From: Streptomyces sp. NBC_00425
GTDB taxonomy: Bacteria; Actinomycetota; Actinomycetes; Streptomycetales; Streptomycetaceae
Assembly: GCF_036030735.1 (NCBI RefSeq)
Contig: NZ_CP107928.1
Location: 2,728,001 to 2,792,000, forward strand
DNA: 64,000 nt
Reading direction: 5' to 3'
Position 1 is the first letter of the stretch. Each line of letters begins with the position of its first letter. The notes under the pieces are model-generated. The model worked only from the letters and a program-made list of their open reading frames with translations, searched no databases and was not told the DNA's origin. Positions 8,519 to 16,715 of the stretch are shown here, piece after piece. The translations under genes were made by a program, and so were the position numbers.

Positions 8519-9687
8519 CGGACGGCCTTCGAAACGGTTTCCACGGCGGGTTGTTCTTCCTGCCGTTCCCGCTGCTCCTGCCGGCCCGCCGCGTGGGCGC
8601 CGCGGATCGCCTCGGCGATCGCCGCCTGCGGGACGACTCCGGCGGCACGGCCCTCCGCGTCCACGGCGACGGCCCAGCCGGTGGGCGACAGGACGGCGCA
8701 GTCGAGCGCGGCGCGCAGCGAGTCCTGTCCGGCGACGAACGGCCGCCCGTACGAGAGAAGTCGGTCGGCGTCGATCTGTCCCGCGGTCAGCGCGTCCGGC
8801 TCGCTCCAGCCGAGCGGGCGTCCGTCCAGTCCGGTGACGAGGAGGTAGGGGACGTCGGCCGTGGCCTTGGCGGTGATCTGCTCGGCGGTGGAGTCGACGG
8901 CGACGATCGGGGCGGTGAGCAACTCCAGTTCGGCGGAGGAGAAGAACGACAGGCGGCGGATGCCCCGGTCGGCGCCGAGGAAGTCCTCGACGAACGCGTC
9001 GGCGGGGTCGGACAACAGCTCGGCCGGCGGCGCGAACTGGGCGAGCCGTCCACCGGTGCGCAGCACGGCGACCATGGTGCCGAGCTTGACGGCCTCGTCG
9101 ATGTCGTGGGTGACGAAGACGATGGTCTTGCCCAACTCTTCCTGGATGCGCAGCAGTTCGTCCTGAAGGCCCTTGCGGACGACCGGGTCGACGGCGGAGA
9201 ACGGCTCGTCCATCAGCAGCACCGGCGGGTCCGCGGCGAGCGCCCGCGCCACGCCGACGCGCTGCTGCTGGCCGCCGGAGAGCTGATAGGGGTAGCGCTT
9301 GGCGAACGAGGCGTCGAGCCCCACCCGTTCCATCAGTTCCCTGGCCCGCGCGCGGGCCTTGTCCTTGCTCCAGCCCAGCAGGCGGGGGACGGTGGCGATG
9401 TTGTCGACGATCGTGCGGTGCTGGAAGAGCCCGGCGTTCTGGATGACGTAACCCATCGACCGGCGCAGCGAGTTGACCGGCTGCTGACGGCTGTCGACGC
9501 CGTCGATGAGGATCGCGCCCTCGGTCGGCTCGACCATCCGGTTGATCATTCGCAGGGTGGTCGTCTTGCCGCAGCCCGACGGGCCGACGAGGACGGTGAT
9601 CGCGCGGTCCGGTATGTCGAGGGAGAGCCGGTCGACCGCCACCGTGCCGTCCGGGTACCGCTTGGTGACTGAATCTATCCGTATCAA
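8515..9687 (-). CDS. Osmoprotectant ABC transporter ATP-binding protein with C-terminal CBS-like region
   Basis: ATPase of 390 residues from the TTG at 9687 (GAAGGG about 10 nt upstream). Walker A is GPSGCGKTT, the signature is LSGGQQQR, Walker B is LLMDEPFSAVD and the switch is THD in VTHDIDEAV. After residue 240 there is a region arranged like paired CBS domains (TADVPYLLVTGLDGRPLG, then AVLSPTGWAVAVDAEGRAAG). In OpuA/OpuC ATPases such regions tune transport to ionic strength or a nucleotide signal. First gene of a three-gene operon with 4-bp overlaps. Confidence 0.93.
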   Translation of the reverse strand: MIRIDSVTKRYPDGTVAVDRLSLDIPDRAITVLVGPSGCGKTTTLRMINRMVEPTEGAILIDGVDSRQQPVNSLRRSMGYVIQNAGLFQHRTIVDNIATVPRLLGWSKDKARARARELMERVGLDASFAKRYPYQLSGGQQQRVGVARALAADPPVLLMDEPFSAVDPVVRKGLQDELLRIQEELGKTIVFVTHDIDEAVKLGTMVAVLRTGGRLAQFAPPAELLSDPADAFVEDFLGADRGIRRLSFFSSAELELLTAPIVAVDSTAEQITAKATADVPYLLVTGLDGRPLGWSEPDALTAGQIDADRLLSYGRPFVAGQDSLRAALDCAVLSPTGWAVAVDAEGRAAGVVPQAAIAEAIRGAHAAGRQEQRERQEEQPAVETVSKAVR

Positions 9688-9957
9688 AACGCCGAATACC
9701 CTTCGGGTCTGGCCGTTTCCGCCCGTACTCGACCACACGAGTTCAGGTCATTGCGGGGAGAGTCTAGACCTCTTGTGTTTCGGACGTATTCGAGGGCACG
9801 GCGAGGCTCGGCCCCCGGCGGCCCCGGCCCCGGGCCCCGGTCCCGGGAAACACGTGAGAACGCTTCCGCTGTGCGCGACCTGTGAGTCCGCTGATTCTCA
9901 CCCCGCGCTCAGCAACGCCTCAGAGATCCCCCAGACACCGCCTCCATCGTCGGGGCC
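9688..9957. promoter_or_regulatory. Divergent promoter region, transporter operon / glycosyltransferase operon
   Basis: The 270-bp gap between divergent operons contains an agtcta hexamer (9761-9766), which reads TAGACT on the minus strand and suits a -10 element for the transporter operon. A GC-only tract (about 9805-9845) of cccggggc words follows. I see no strong ribosome-binding site before the ATG at 9958 and no clear operator. Confidence 0.35.
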
Positions 9958-10812
9958 ATGAACGAAACGAACGCGGGAGGCGTCCGGCAGCGGTCGGTCG
10001 AGATCGTGGTGCCGGTGTACGACGAGGCGCACGTCCTCGCCGAGTTCGGCCGTCTCCACGCACACCTCGCAGAGTCCTTCCCGTTCCCGTTCCGCAGCAC
10101 CGTCGCGGACAACGCCAGCACGGACCGGACCTGGTACGCGGCGACCGACCTGGCTCTCCGTCTCCCTCATGTGCACGCCGTGCGCCTGGAGCAGAAGGGG
10201 CCCGGCCGGGCCCTGAAACACGTGTGGAACCGGTCGGCGGCCGACGTCGTCGCCTACAGGGACGTCGACCTCTCCACCGGTCTGGAGGCTTTCCTCCCGC
10301 TGGTGGCCCCGCTGCTGTCCGGCCACAGCGACCTCGCGATCGGCAGCCGGCCGCACCGCCAGGCCGCCGTGGTCCGGAGCGCGAAGCGGGAGTCCGTCTC
10401 CCGCTCCTGCAACCTTCTGCTCAGGGCCGGTCTGGGGGCGCGCTTCTCGGACGCGCAGTGCGGATTCAAGGCGGTCCGCACCGACGTCTTCCGCGCACTC
10501 GCCCCGCACATCGAGGACACCGCCCGGTTCTTCGACACCGAAGTTCTGGTCCTGGCCCAGCGCACCGGACTGCGTGTCCACGAGGTGCCGGTCGACCGGA
10601 CCGACGACCCCGACAGCCGCGTCGACATCGTCCGCACCGCCCTCGAGGACCTCAAGGGCATCGGACGGATGCTCCGCTCCACCCTCGCCGGCCGCACCCG
10701 CGTCGCCGTGCCCCGCCGCAGCAGCACCCCCCAGGTGCCGACCGCGCGCACGACCGCCCCTGCCCCCGTCCTGCCCGCCGGGGCGACCACCCACCTGGAG
10801 CACGCGTCATGA
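9958..10812 (+). CDS. Family 2 glycosyltransferase, polyprenyl-phosphate sugar synthase-like (DPM1 type)
   Basis: Cytoplasmic or membrane-associated GT-A enzyme of 284 residues. The nucleotide-sugar fold is visible as EIVVPVYDEAHVLAEF, VADNASTDRTW, the metal-binding YRDVDLSTG (Asp-Val-Asp) and IGSRPHRQAAVVRSAKRE. This layout is that of enzymes charging polyprenyl phosphate with mannose or a similar sugar. No C-terminal membrane segments are present, only a Pro/Ala tail. It overlaps the GT39 gene by 4 bp (ATGA), so it probably makes the lipid-linked donor that the neighbour uses outside the membrane. Confidence 0.88.
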   Translation: MNETNAGGVRQRSVEIVVPVYDEAHVLAEFGRLHAHLAESFPFPFRSTVADNASTDRTWYAATDLALRLPHVHAVRLEQKGPGRALKHVWNRSAADVVAYRDVDLSTGLEAFLPLVAPLLSGHSDLAIGSRPHRQAAVVRSAKRESVSRSCNLLLRAGLGARFSDAQCGFKAVRTDVFRALAPHIEDTARFFDTEVLVLAQRTGLRVHEVPVDRTDDPDSRVDIVRTALEDLKGIGRMLRSTLAGRTRVAVPRRSSTPQVPTARTTAPAPVLPAGATTHLEHAS

Positions 10813-13004
10813 CGACCCTCGCCCCGCCGCCCGCCCCCGTCCACGAGGAGGGGTCCCGCCACCGGGCGGAGCCGTACTCCGACGGCGGACTCGCCTCGCG
10901 CGCCAAGCGACTGTTCACCGGCGCCCCCGAGGATCCGCACTGGACCCGCCCGGCCCTGTGGGCGATTCTCGTGCTGGCCACAGCCCTCTACGCCTGGAAC
11001 CTCACCTCGATCACCGGAAACACTTTCTACAACGCTGCCGTCTACAGCGGCACCAAGAGCTGGAAGGCGTTCTTCTTCGGCGCCCTGGACGCCAGCAGCT
11101 TCATCACGGTCGACAAACCGCCGTTCGCCCTGTGGGTGATGGGCCTGTCCGCCCGCGCCTTCGGGTACGGCACATGGCAGTTGATGCTGCCGATGGTCGC
11201 CATGGGAACCGGTTCCGTCGCGCTCGTGCACCGGCTCGTCAAACGGGACTTCGGCCCCGTGGCGGCCACGCTGTCCGCACTGGTGCTGGCCCTCACCCCC
11301 ATCACGGTGGCCATCACCCGGGACACCAACCCCGACCCCGTCCTCGTCTTCCTGATGCTGCTGGGCGCGGCCGCGCTGCTGAAGGCCGTGCGCACCGGCC
11401 GGCTGCTGCCGCTGGTGTGGTCCGGCGTCGCCATCGGCTTCGCGTTCAACACCAAGATGATGCAGGCGTACGTCGCCCTGCCGGCCTTCTTCCTGGTGTA
11501 CCTGTGGGCCGCGGACGCCTCCCTGGGCAAGCGCATCCGAAACCTTGCGGCCGGCACGGCCGCGCTGATCGTCTCCAGCGCCTGGTGGATGGTGGTCGTC
11601 GATCTGATCCCGGCCTCCTCGCGCCCCTACATCGGCGGCTCGACCGACAACACCGTCTGGGACCTGGTCATCGGCTACAACGGTTTCGGCCGTGTCTTCG
11701 GGGCGAGTTCGTCGGTCGGCTCGCAGGGCAACGGCGCGAGCTTCGGCGGCGAGGCGGGCCTGTACCGGATGTTCAACGACATCATGGGCGGCCAGATCTC
11801 CTGGCTGATCCCCTTCGCGGCGATCGCGCTGGCGGCCGGTCTCGTCCTGCGCGGCCGGGCGCCCCGTACGGACGCCAAGCGCGCCGCGCTGATGCTGTGG
11901 GGTGGCTGGTTCGTCCTGCACTACCTGACGTTCGCCCTCGCCGAGGGCACCTTCCACCCGTACTACGTGACCGCCATGGCCCCCGGCATCGCGGCCCTGG
12001 CCGGCGCGGGCGCGGTCATGCTGTACGGCGCCTTCCGCGAGCGGGCGGCGGCGAGGTGGTCGTGGGTGCTTCCCACCGCGATCGTGGTGAGCACCGGCTG
12101 GGCCCTCGTCCTGCTCCAGCGGGTCTCCGGCTCGGGAACGCTGTACGCGGTTACCGAGGCCGTGGTCGCCGTGGCGGGCGCCGCGTCGGTGATCGGGCTG
12201 CTGGTCGCCCGGTTCACGAAACGGCAGCGGCTGATGGGCGTCGCGGCACTCGCGGCGGTCGTGGCGCTGCTCGCCGGTCCGGCCGCCTACTCGGCGTCCG
12301 CGGCGACCTCCGGCACCAACGGCACGAACCCGACGGCCGGTCCCGACACCGGGGGCGGCATGGGCGGCGGCCAGCGGTCCGGCGGCGCGGGTGGGGCGCC
12401 GGGCGCCGGCTCCGGTGAGGCGCCGAGCGCTCGGGGCGACGGTCAGGTTTCGGGCGGGACGTCGTCGAGCAGCAGCGGCGGCAACAACAGCCCCGCGAAC
12501 GGCGACAACTCCATGGAGTCCGGCACCACGGAGTCGAACACCGCGGGCTCGAGCACCGCGGAGTCCGGCGGCACGGAATCGAGCGATGCCTCGTCGGGCG
12601 CGGCCGAGGCAGGCACCACCGAGTCGGACGCCTCCGGCACGGGCCCGGGCGGCGGCATGGGCGGCGACACGCAGGTCTCGTCCGCGATGATCGCCTACCT
12701 GAAGAAGAACCAGGACGGCGCCACCTGGCTGGTGGCGGTGGCCACCGACCAGACGGCCTCCTCGATCATCCTGGAGTCCGGCGAGCCGGTGATCTCGATG
12801 GGCGGCTGGTCCGGCAGCGACGACGCGATGACGCTCGCCAAGCTCAAGACCCTCGTGAAGACGGGCAGGCTGCACTACATCGTGATCAGCGACAGCGGCC
12901 GGGGCTCCGCGAACTCCGAGATCTCCACCTGGGTCAAGGCGAACGGCACGGCGGTCTCCGACTACAGCGGCCTCTACCGCCTGGACGCCTCCGACGTCGG
13001 CTGA
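10809..13004 (+). CDS. Family 39-type membrane glycosyltransferase (ArnT/PMT-like, YkcB-like)
   Basis: Integral membrane enzyme of 731 residues that would move a sugar from a polyprenyl-phosphate donor to an extracytoplasmic acceptor. The first 500 residues hold many membrane spans, with TVDKPPFALWVMGLSA near residue 100 (the family acidic loop) and ITRDTNPDPVLVFL. Then comes a roughly 120-residue Gly/Ser/Thr/Glu-rich linker (GGGMGGGQ, ESGTTESNTAGSSTAESG). It ends in a globular domain (MIAYLKKNQDGATWLVAVAT...ILESGEPVISMGGWSG) found at the end of many actinobacterial members. Coupled to the GT2 gene by a 4-bp overlap. The acceptor is unknown. Confidence 0.88.
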   Translation: MTTLAPPPAPVHEEGSRHRAEPYSDGGLASRAKRLFTGAPEDPHWTRPALWAILVLATALYAWNLTSITGNTFYNAAVYSGTKSWKAFFFGALDASSFITVDKPPFALWVMGLSARAFGYGTWQLMLPMVAMGTGSVALVHRLVKRDFGPVAATLSALVLALTPITVAITRDTNPDPVLVFLMLLGAAALLKAVRTGRLLPLVWSGVAIGFAFNTKMMQAYVALPAFFLVYLWAADASLGKRIRNLAAGTAALIVSSAWWMVVVDLIPASSRPYIGGSTDNTVWDLVIGYNGFGRVFGASSSVGSQGNGASFGGEAGLYRMFNDIMGGQISWLIPFAAIALAAGLVLRGRAPRTDAKRAALMLWGGWFVLHYLTFALAEGTFHPYYVTAMAPGIAALAGAGAVMLYGAFRERAAARWSWVLPTAIVVSTGWALVLLQRVSGSGTLYAVTEAVVAVAGAASVIGLLVARFTKRQRLMGVAALAAVVALLAGPAAYSASAATSGTNGTNPTAGPDTGGGMGGGQRSGGAGGAPGAGSGEAPSARGDGQVSGGTSSSSSGGNNSPANGDNSMESGTTESNTAGSSTAESGGTESSDASSGAAEAGTTESDASGTGPGGGMGGDTQVSSAMIAYLKKNQDGATWLVAVATDQTASSIILESGEPVISMGGWSGSDDAMTLAKLKTLVKTGRLHYIVISDSGRGSANSEISTWVKANGTAVSDYSGLYRLDASDVG

Positions 13005-13020
13005 ACCCCCGACCCACGGC

Positions 13021-13053
13021 AAGCGCCCCCTGCTCTTTCGGCAGGGGGCGCTT
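13021..13053. terminator. Strong bidirectional hairpin terminator
   Basis: Perfect 13-bp stem, AAGCGCCCCCTGC (13021-13033) against GCAGGGGGCGCTT (13041-13053), with a 7-nt loop, 16 bp after the GT39 stop. It lies between convergent genes and can serve both strands. Confidence 0.85.
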
Positions 13054-13055
13054 CC

Positions 13056-13270
13056 TGGCGTTGCCGGGCGTTGCCGGGCGTTGCCGGGCGTTGCCTGCTT
13101 CGCCCGCGATACTCCGTGTTACTACGCGATACTCCGCATTGGGTGCGTCCCTCGTTTCCGGCGTTACCCCGCGTTGCCCGAGTTTGCCTGCGCTTCTCGC
13201 GTTACCTGCGTTACCCGCGTTGGCTGGCCTCTGCGTTTCTCCACGTTTCCCCGCGTTTCTCGGTGCTTCT
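13056..13270. repeat. Decaying tandem repeat of gcgttgccgg-like units
   Basis: Three perfect 10-bp units (ttgccgggcg, 13061-13090) lead into about 180 bp of degenerate copies built on cgtt followed by acc, gcc or tcc (for example gcgttacctgcgttacccgcg near 13200). The block lies in the 356-bp gap between convergent genes. It yields spurious open frames on both strands, but I see no gene in it. Confidence 0.75.
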
Positions 13271-13360
13271 CCCGGCGCCGGCCGACATGTCGAAGGGACG
13301 TCCCGGACGGCAGGGACATGAGGGGCGTCAGGCCGACGCGTCGCATGGCCGTGAGAAACG

Positions 13361-14110
13361 TCAGGCCGCCGCCGTCCCCGCACCGGCCGTGGGGAAGCCC
13401 GGGGTGCGCAGCACGCCGCCCCCGGCGACCACGGCGTAGACCTCGCAGTCCGCCTGGGCGGCCGCCCACTCCACGCCCTCGCGGCCGAGCGCGAACGCTG
13501 CGGTGGCGACGGTGTCGGCCAGGGTCAGGTCCGGGGCGACGACGGTGACGCTGTCGAGGCCGACCGCCGGGAGGCCGGTGCGCCCGTCGATGATGTGGTC
13601 GCCGCGCTCGTAGCGTGCGGAGGTGGCGACCGCCGCGTCGGTGAGGCCGAGGACGGTACACACCTTGTCGGCGACGAAGGGATGCCGGACACCGACCCGC
13701 CAGGGACCGCCCGAGACGACGACGTCACCGCCGGCGTTGAGGCAGAACCGGGTCAGTCCGGCCGCGGCCAGCAGGTCCGCCGCCCGCTGCACCGACCAGC
13801 CCTTGACGACGGCGCAGGGGTCGAGGCCGCGGCCGGGCAGCCGGACGTCGAAGGCGCCGCCGGTGGCGATCCGGTACTCCTCGCACAGGCCGAGCACCTC
13901 TGCGAGGTCGTCGCTCACCCCATCGGCGGACAGCTCTCCCCGGTCCAGCCGGGACACCTCGCTGTCCTCCCGGTAGGGGCTGAACCGCTCGTCGACCTCC
14001 CGCAGCCATGCGAAGACGGCGTCCGCGGCGCCTTCGGGAACGGACGGGTCGGTGACGTCGTCGACCCGCAGTGAGACGGGAAACCCCATGACGTGTTCGA
14101 CGCGGTGCAC
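13361..14110 (-). CDS. apbE: FAD:protein FMN transferase (ApbE family)
   Basis: Transfers FMN from FAD onto a threonine of a partner protein, here most likely the FMN-bind protein encoded just upstream. The GTG at 14110 is 1 bp past that gene's stop, giving 249 residues. Family landmarks: MGFPVSLRV near the start, LREVDERFSPYREDSEVSRLDRG, FDVRLPGRGLDPCAVVKGWSVQRAADLL, FCLNAGGDVVVSG, TSARYERGDHIIDGRTG, and TLADTVATAAFALG, the conserved metal/FAD-binding end. There is no obvious signal peptide, so its side of the membrane is unclear. Confidence 0.92.
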   Translation of the reverse strand: MHRVEHVMGFPVSLRVDDVTDPSVPEGAADAVFAWLREVDERFSPYREDSEVSRLDRGELSADGVSDDLAEVLGLCEEYRIATGGAFDVRLPGRGLDPCAVVKGWSVQRAADLLAAAGLTRFCLNAGGDVVVSGGPWRVGVRHPFVADKVCTVLGLTDAAVATSARYERGDHIIDGRTGLPAVGLDSVTVVAPDLTLADTVATAAFALGREGVEWAAAQADCEVYAVVAGGGVLRTPGFPTAGAGTAAA

Positions 14111-14111
14111 G

Positions 14112-14522
14112 TCAGGCGCCCTTGGCGTCGATCGCGGCCTGCAGCGACTCCTTGTAGCCGTCACTGGTGAGGGTCGCTCCGGAAACGGTGTCGATGTCCG
14201 CGCTCTGCGCCGTAAGCGTTTCCGCAATCAACTTCGGCACCGCAGCCGTCGTCTGCGGATGATTCGGCTGCTTCAGCATCTCGACGGCCGTGATGTCACT
14301 GCCGTCGTAGGTGATCCGGACCTGGACGTCGCCCTTCTCCGTGGTGACCGTCGTTCCGGTGAACGTCTGCTTCCCCGACGAGGAGGACGCCGACGAGGAC
14401 GCGGGCGTGGGTGACTGGACGACGGTGGATGTGGCGCTCGACGTCCCGGTGGACGGCTCGTAGCGCCAGACCGGGACGAGTCCCGCGACGGACAGGATCA
14501 GGACGGGTATGGCTCGCTTCAC
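14112..14522 (-). CDS. FMN-binding domain protein, membrane-anchored, flavinylation substrate
   Basis: A 136-residue protein with an N-terminal hydrophobic anchor (AIPVLILSVAGLVPVW), a Ser/Thr-rich spacer and an FMN-bind domain (VQVRITYDGSDITAVEML). The flavinylation motif is explicit: DIDTVSGATLTSDGY, where the Thr of SGAT would receive FMN from ApbE. It probably works as an extracytoplasmic electron carrier between the membrane reductase upstream (10 bp gap) and unknown acceptors. Confidence 0.9.
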   Translation of the reverse strand: MKRAIPVLILSVAGLVPVWRYEPSTGTSSATSTVVQSPTPASSSASSSSGKQTFTGTTVTTEKGDVQVRITYDGSDITAVEMLKQPNHPQTTAAVPKLIAETLTAQSADIDTVSGATLTSDGYKESLQAAIDAKGA

Positions 14523-14532
14523 GATGTCTCTC

Positions 14533-15870
14533 TCATCCCGCCAGGCTGAAGCGCTCGAAATGGATCTGCGGCCTCGGCACGCCGAGTTCGCGGAGGGTGC
14601 CGAGGACCGCGTTCATCATCGGCGGCGGCCCGCACAGGAAGACGTCCCGCTGCGCGATGTCCGGCACGAGTGCGGACAGCTCGCGCGGCGCCAGCCGGTC
14701 GGGCACCGGCGGCCCGGTGACCAGGTGCAGCTCCGCCCCCTTGGCGAGGGCGAGTTGGTGCAGTTCGTCATAGAGGACGGCGTCGCGTTCGCCGGCCACG
14801 CGGTAGATCACGACGGCATGCCCGTGGATCTCCTCGAGGAGCGCGCGGATCGGGGTGACGCCGACGCCGCCGGCGATGAGCAGCGCTTCCGGGCGGGTGC
14901 GGTGCATCGCCGTGAACGCGCCGTAGGGACCCTCGGCGAAGACGCGGGTGCCGGGCTTGACGTGGCGCAGGCCCGCGGAGCCGTCACCGGCGGCCTTCGC
15001 GGTCAGCCGCAGACGGGAGCCGTCGGGCGCGGCCGACAGGGAGAAGGGGTTCGCCTGCCACCAGCGGTCCTTGGTCATGAACCGCCAGAGGAAGAACTGG
15101 CCGGCGCGAGCGGGCATGCGGTCCAGGTCGCGTCCGGTGATGTACACGGAAACGACGTTGTCGGCCTCGGGGACGACCGACTCGACGCGCAGCTGGTGAC
15201 GCCAGTTGCGCCACAGCGGCAGAACGAGGCGGCCCAGGAACACCGAGCCGAGGGCGACGCCCCACACGCCGTACCAGTAAGCAGTGGCGGCGGACGACGC
15301 CGTGAAGGTGGTGCCGACCGCGACCTGGTGCGTGAAGGCCAGCACCACGGCGACGTAGGTGTACAGGTGGACGAAGTGCCAGGTCTCATATGCCAGCCGA
15401 CGCCGCGCCCAGCGGGCGGAGACACCGCCGACGACGAGGATCAGCGCCATGGCGACCACGGCACGGAAAACGCCTTCGACGGTTTCGGCGAGGTCGACGA
15501 GCTGGTTCACCGGGTTCATCGAGGACGACTCGGCGTAGCCGAAGGCGATGAACACCATGTGCCCGACCAGCGTCCACAGCAGGCCGAAGCCGGTCCAGCG
15601 GTGCCAGTTGGTCAGCCGGTCCATGCCGATGCGGCGGTCGAGCCAGGGCAGCCGGGCCACCAGCAACAGCTGGAACGCCATCAGCAGCGCACCGTACAGA
15701 CCGGCGAAACGGCCGATCACGACCAGTGCGTTGGAGGCGAATCCCGCCTGGACGGCGAACAGGGTCACGACGGCCGCGTTGGCGGCCAGCACGGCGTACA
15801 AGCCGGTGCGGGCCACTACTTTGGGACGCATCGCCGTGCGGGGCGAGGGGGGCGACTGGACGGTCGTCAC
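14533..15870 (-). CDS. Flavohaem transmembrane reductase (ferric reductase-like membrane domain plus ferredoxin-reductase domain)
   Basis: Carries electrons from NAD(P)H through FAD and haem across the membrane. Of 445 residues, the first 220 form about six membrane segments with paired histidines (NWHRWTGFGLLWTLVGH and ETWHFVHLYTYVAVVLAFTH) that suit two haems. The C-terminal half has the FAD site QANPFSLSAAP, the NAD(P) site LLIAGGVGVTPIRALLEE and FLCGPPPMMNAV. First gene of a three-gene operon with the FMN-bind protein and ApbE, divergent from the two-component system at 16023. Confidence 0.9.
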   Translation of the reverse strand: MTTVQSPPSPRTAMRPKVVARTGLYAVLAANAAVVTLFAVQAGFASNALVVIGRFAGLYGALLMAFQLLLVARLPWLDRRIGMDRLTNWHRWTGFGLLWTLVGHMVFIAFGYAESSSMNPVNQLVDLAETVEGVFRAVVAMALILVVGGVSARWARRRLAYETWHFVHLYTYVAVVLAFTHQVAVGTTFTASSAATAYWYGVWGVALGSVFLGRLVLPLWRNWRHQLRVESVVPEADNVVSVYITGRDLDRMPARAGQFFLWRFMTKDRWWQANPFSLSAAPDGSRLRLTAKAAGDGSAGLRHVKPGTRVFAEGPYGAFTAMHRTRPEALLIAGGVGVTPIRALLEEIHGHAVVIYRVAGERDAVLYDELHQLALAKGAELHLVTGPPVPDRLAPRELSALVPDIAQRDVFLCGPPPMMNAVLGTLRELGVPRPQIHFERFSLAG

Positions 15871-16022
15871 GGACGGAAACTCCTAGATCGGGTCCTCAGA
15901 ACACAGAGCTTCTCCGTGCTTTGCTGTCATTCTCCTGTCGTACAACTTTCAAGATCTTATCGATGTGCGCGCACACGGGACGCGGCACTGGCGCCACGGG
16001 GCGAGTGGCGCACTATGGGCGG
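15871..16022. promoter_or_regulatory. Divergent promoter region, flavin redox operon / two-component system
   Basis: A 152-bp gap that is visibly AT-richer than its surroundings, around tcaagatcttatcgatg (15950-15966), with a small AAGATCTT palindrome (15951-15958). It must carry promoters for both divergent units. Joint control of the redox operon by the adjacent response regulator is an inference from position only. Confidence 0.4.
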
Positions 16023-16715
16023 GTGGAAAAAGTACGACTCCTCGTCGTGGACGACGACCCGCCGATCGCCGATCTCGTGGCGACGGTCGCCCGCTACGAG
16101 GGCTGGAACGCGGTGACCGCGAACTCGGGTGAGGAGGCGCTGCGCCGCGCCGCCGACTTCCGTCCGGACATCGTGGTGCTCGACCTGATGCTGCCCGACA
16201 TCGACGGTTTCGGCGTGCTCGACCGGTTGCGGAACACCGGCACGATGGTTCCCGTCGTTTTCCTGACGGCCCGCGACGGGGTCGCCGACCGGGTCGCGGG
16301 GCTGACCCGTGGCGGGGACGACTACCTCGTGAAACCGTTTGCGGTGGAGGAGCTCATGGCACGGCTGCGCACCGTGCTGCGGCGCAGCGCGGGTCCCGGT
16401 TTCCAGCGTTCCGTGCTGCAGGTGGCGGACCTCACCATGGACGAGGACACCCGCGAGGTGCGGCGCGACGGAAAACTTCTCACCCTGACGCCCACCGAGT
16501 ACGAGGTGCTGCGTTACCTGATGCGCAAGTCCCCCACCGTGCTCACCAAGGCGCAGATCCTCGACCACGTGTGGGAATACGGTTTCGGCGGCCGTTCCAA
16601 CGTCGTCGAGTTGGTCGTCAGCCGGCTGCGCCGCAAGCTCGACGCGACAGGCGACGACCCGCTGATCCAGACGGTACGCGGTTTCGGATACGTGCTCCGG
16701 CAGGCGGCGGAGTGA
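16023..16715 (+). CDS. OmpR/PhoB-type response regulator
   Basis: DNA-binding regulator of 230 residues from the GTG at 16023. Receiver: VRLLVVDDDPPIADLV with the acidic pair, phospho-acceptor Asp in DIVVLDLMLPD, Thr in VVFLTAR and Lys in DDYLVKPFA. C-terminal winged helix: LTLTPTEYEVLRYLM, then RSNVVELVVSRLRRKLD and IQTVRGFGYVLR. A start at 15726 would add about 100 residues of unrelated translation and is rejected. The stop overlaps the kinase start (GTGA). Confidence 0.95.
   Translation: MEKVRLLVVDDDPPIADLVATVARYEGWNAVTANSGEEALRRAADFRPDIVVLDLMLPDIDGFGVLDRLRNTGTMVPVVFLTARDGVADRVAGLTRGGDDYLVKPFAVEELMARLRTVLRRSAGPGFQRSVLQVADLTMDEDTREVRRDGKLLTLTPTEYEVLRYLMRKSPTVLTKAQILDHVWEYGFGGRSNVVELVVSRLRRKLDATGDDPLIQTVRGFGYVLRQAAE

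Noticed and set aside
10254..13022. Long minus-strand open frame (922 codons) under the glycosyltransferases
   Set aside because: Antisense to GT2 and GT39 genes that have clear motifs and coupled starts; composition is typical shadow translation.
13061..13548. Plus-strand open frames starting in the cgtt repeats
   Set aside because: They arise from the repeat in three frames at once and then run antisense through apbE.
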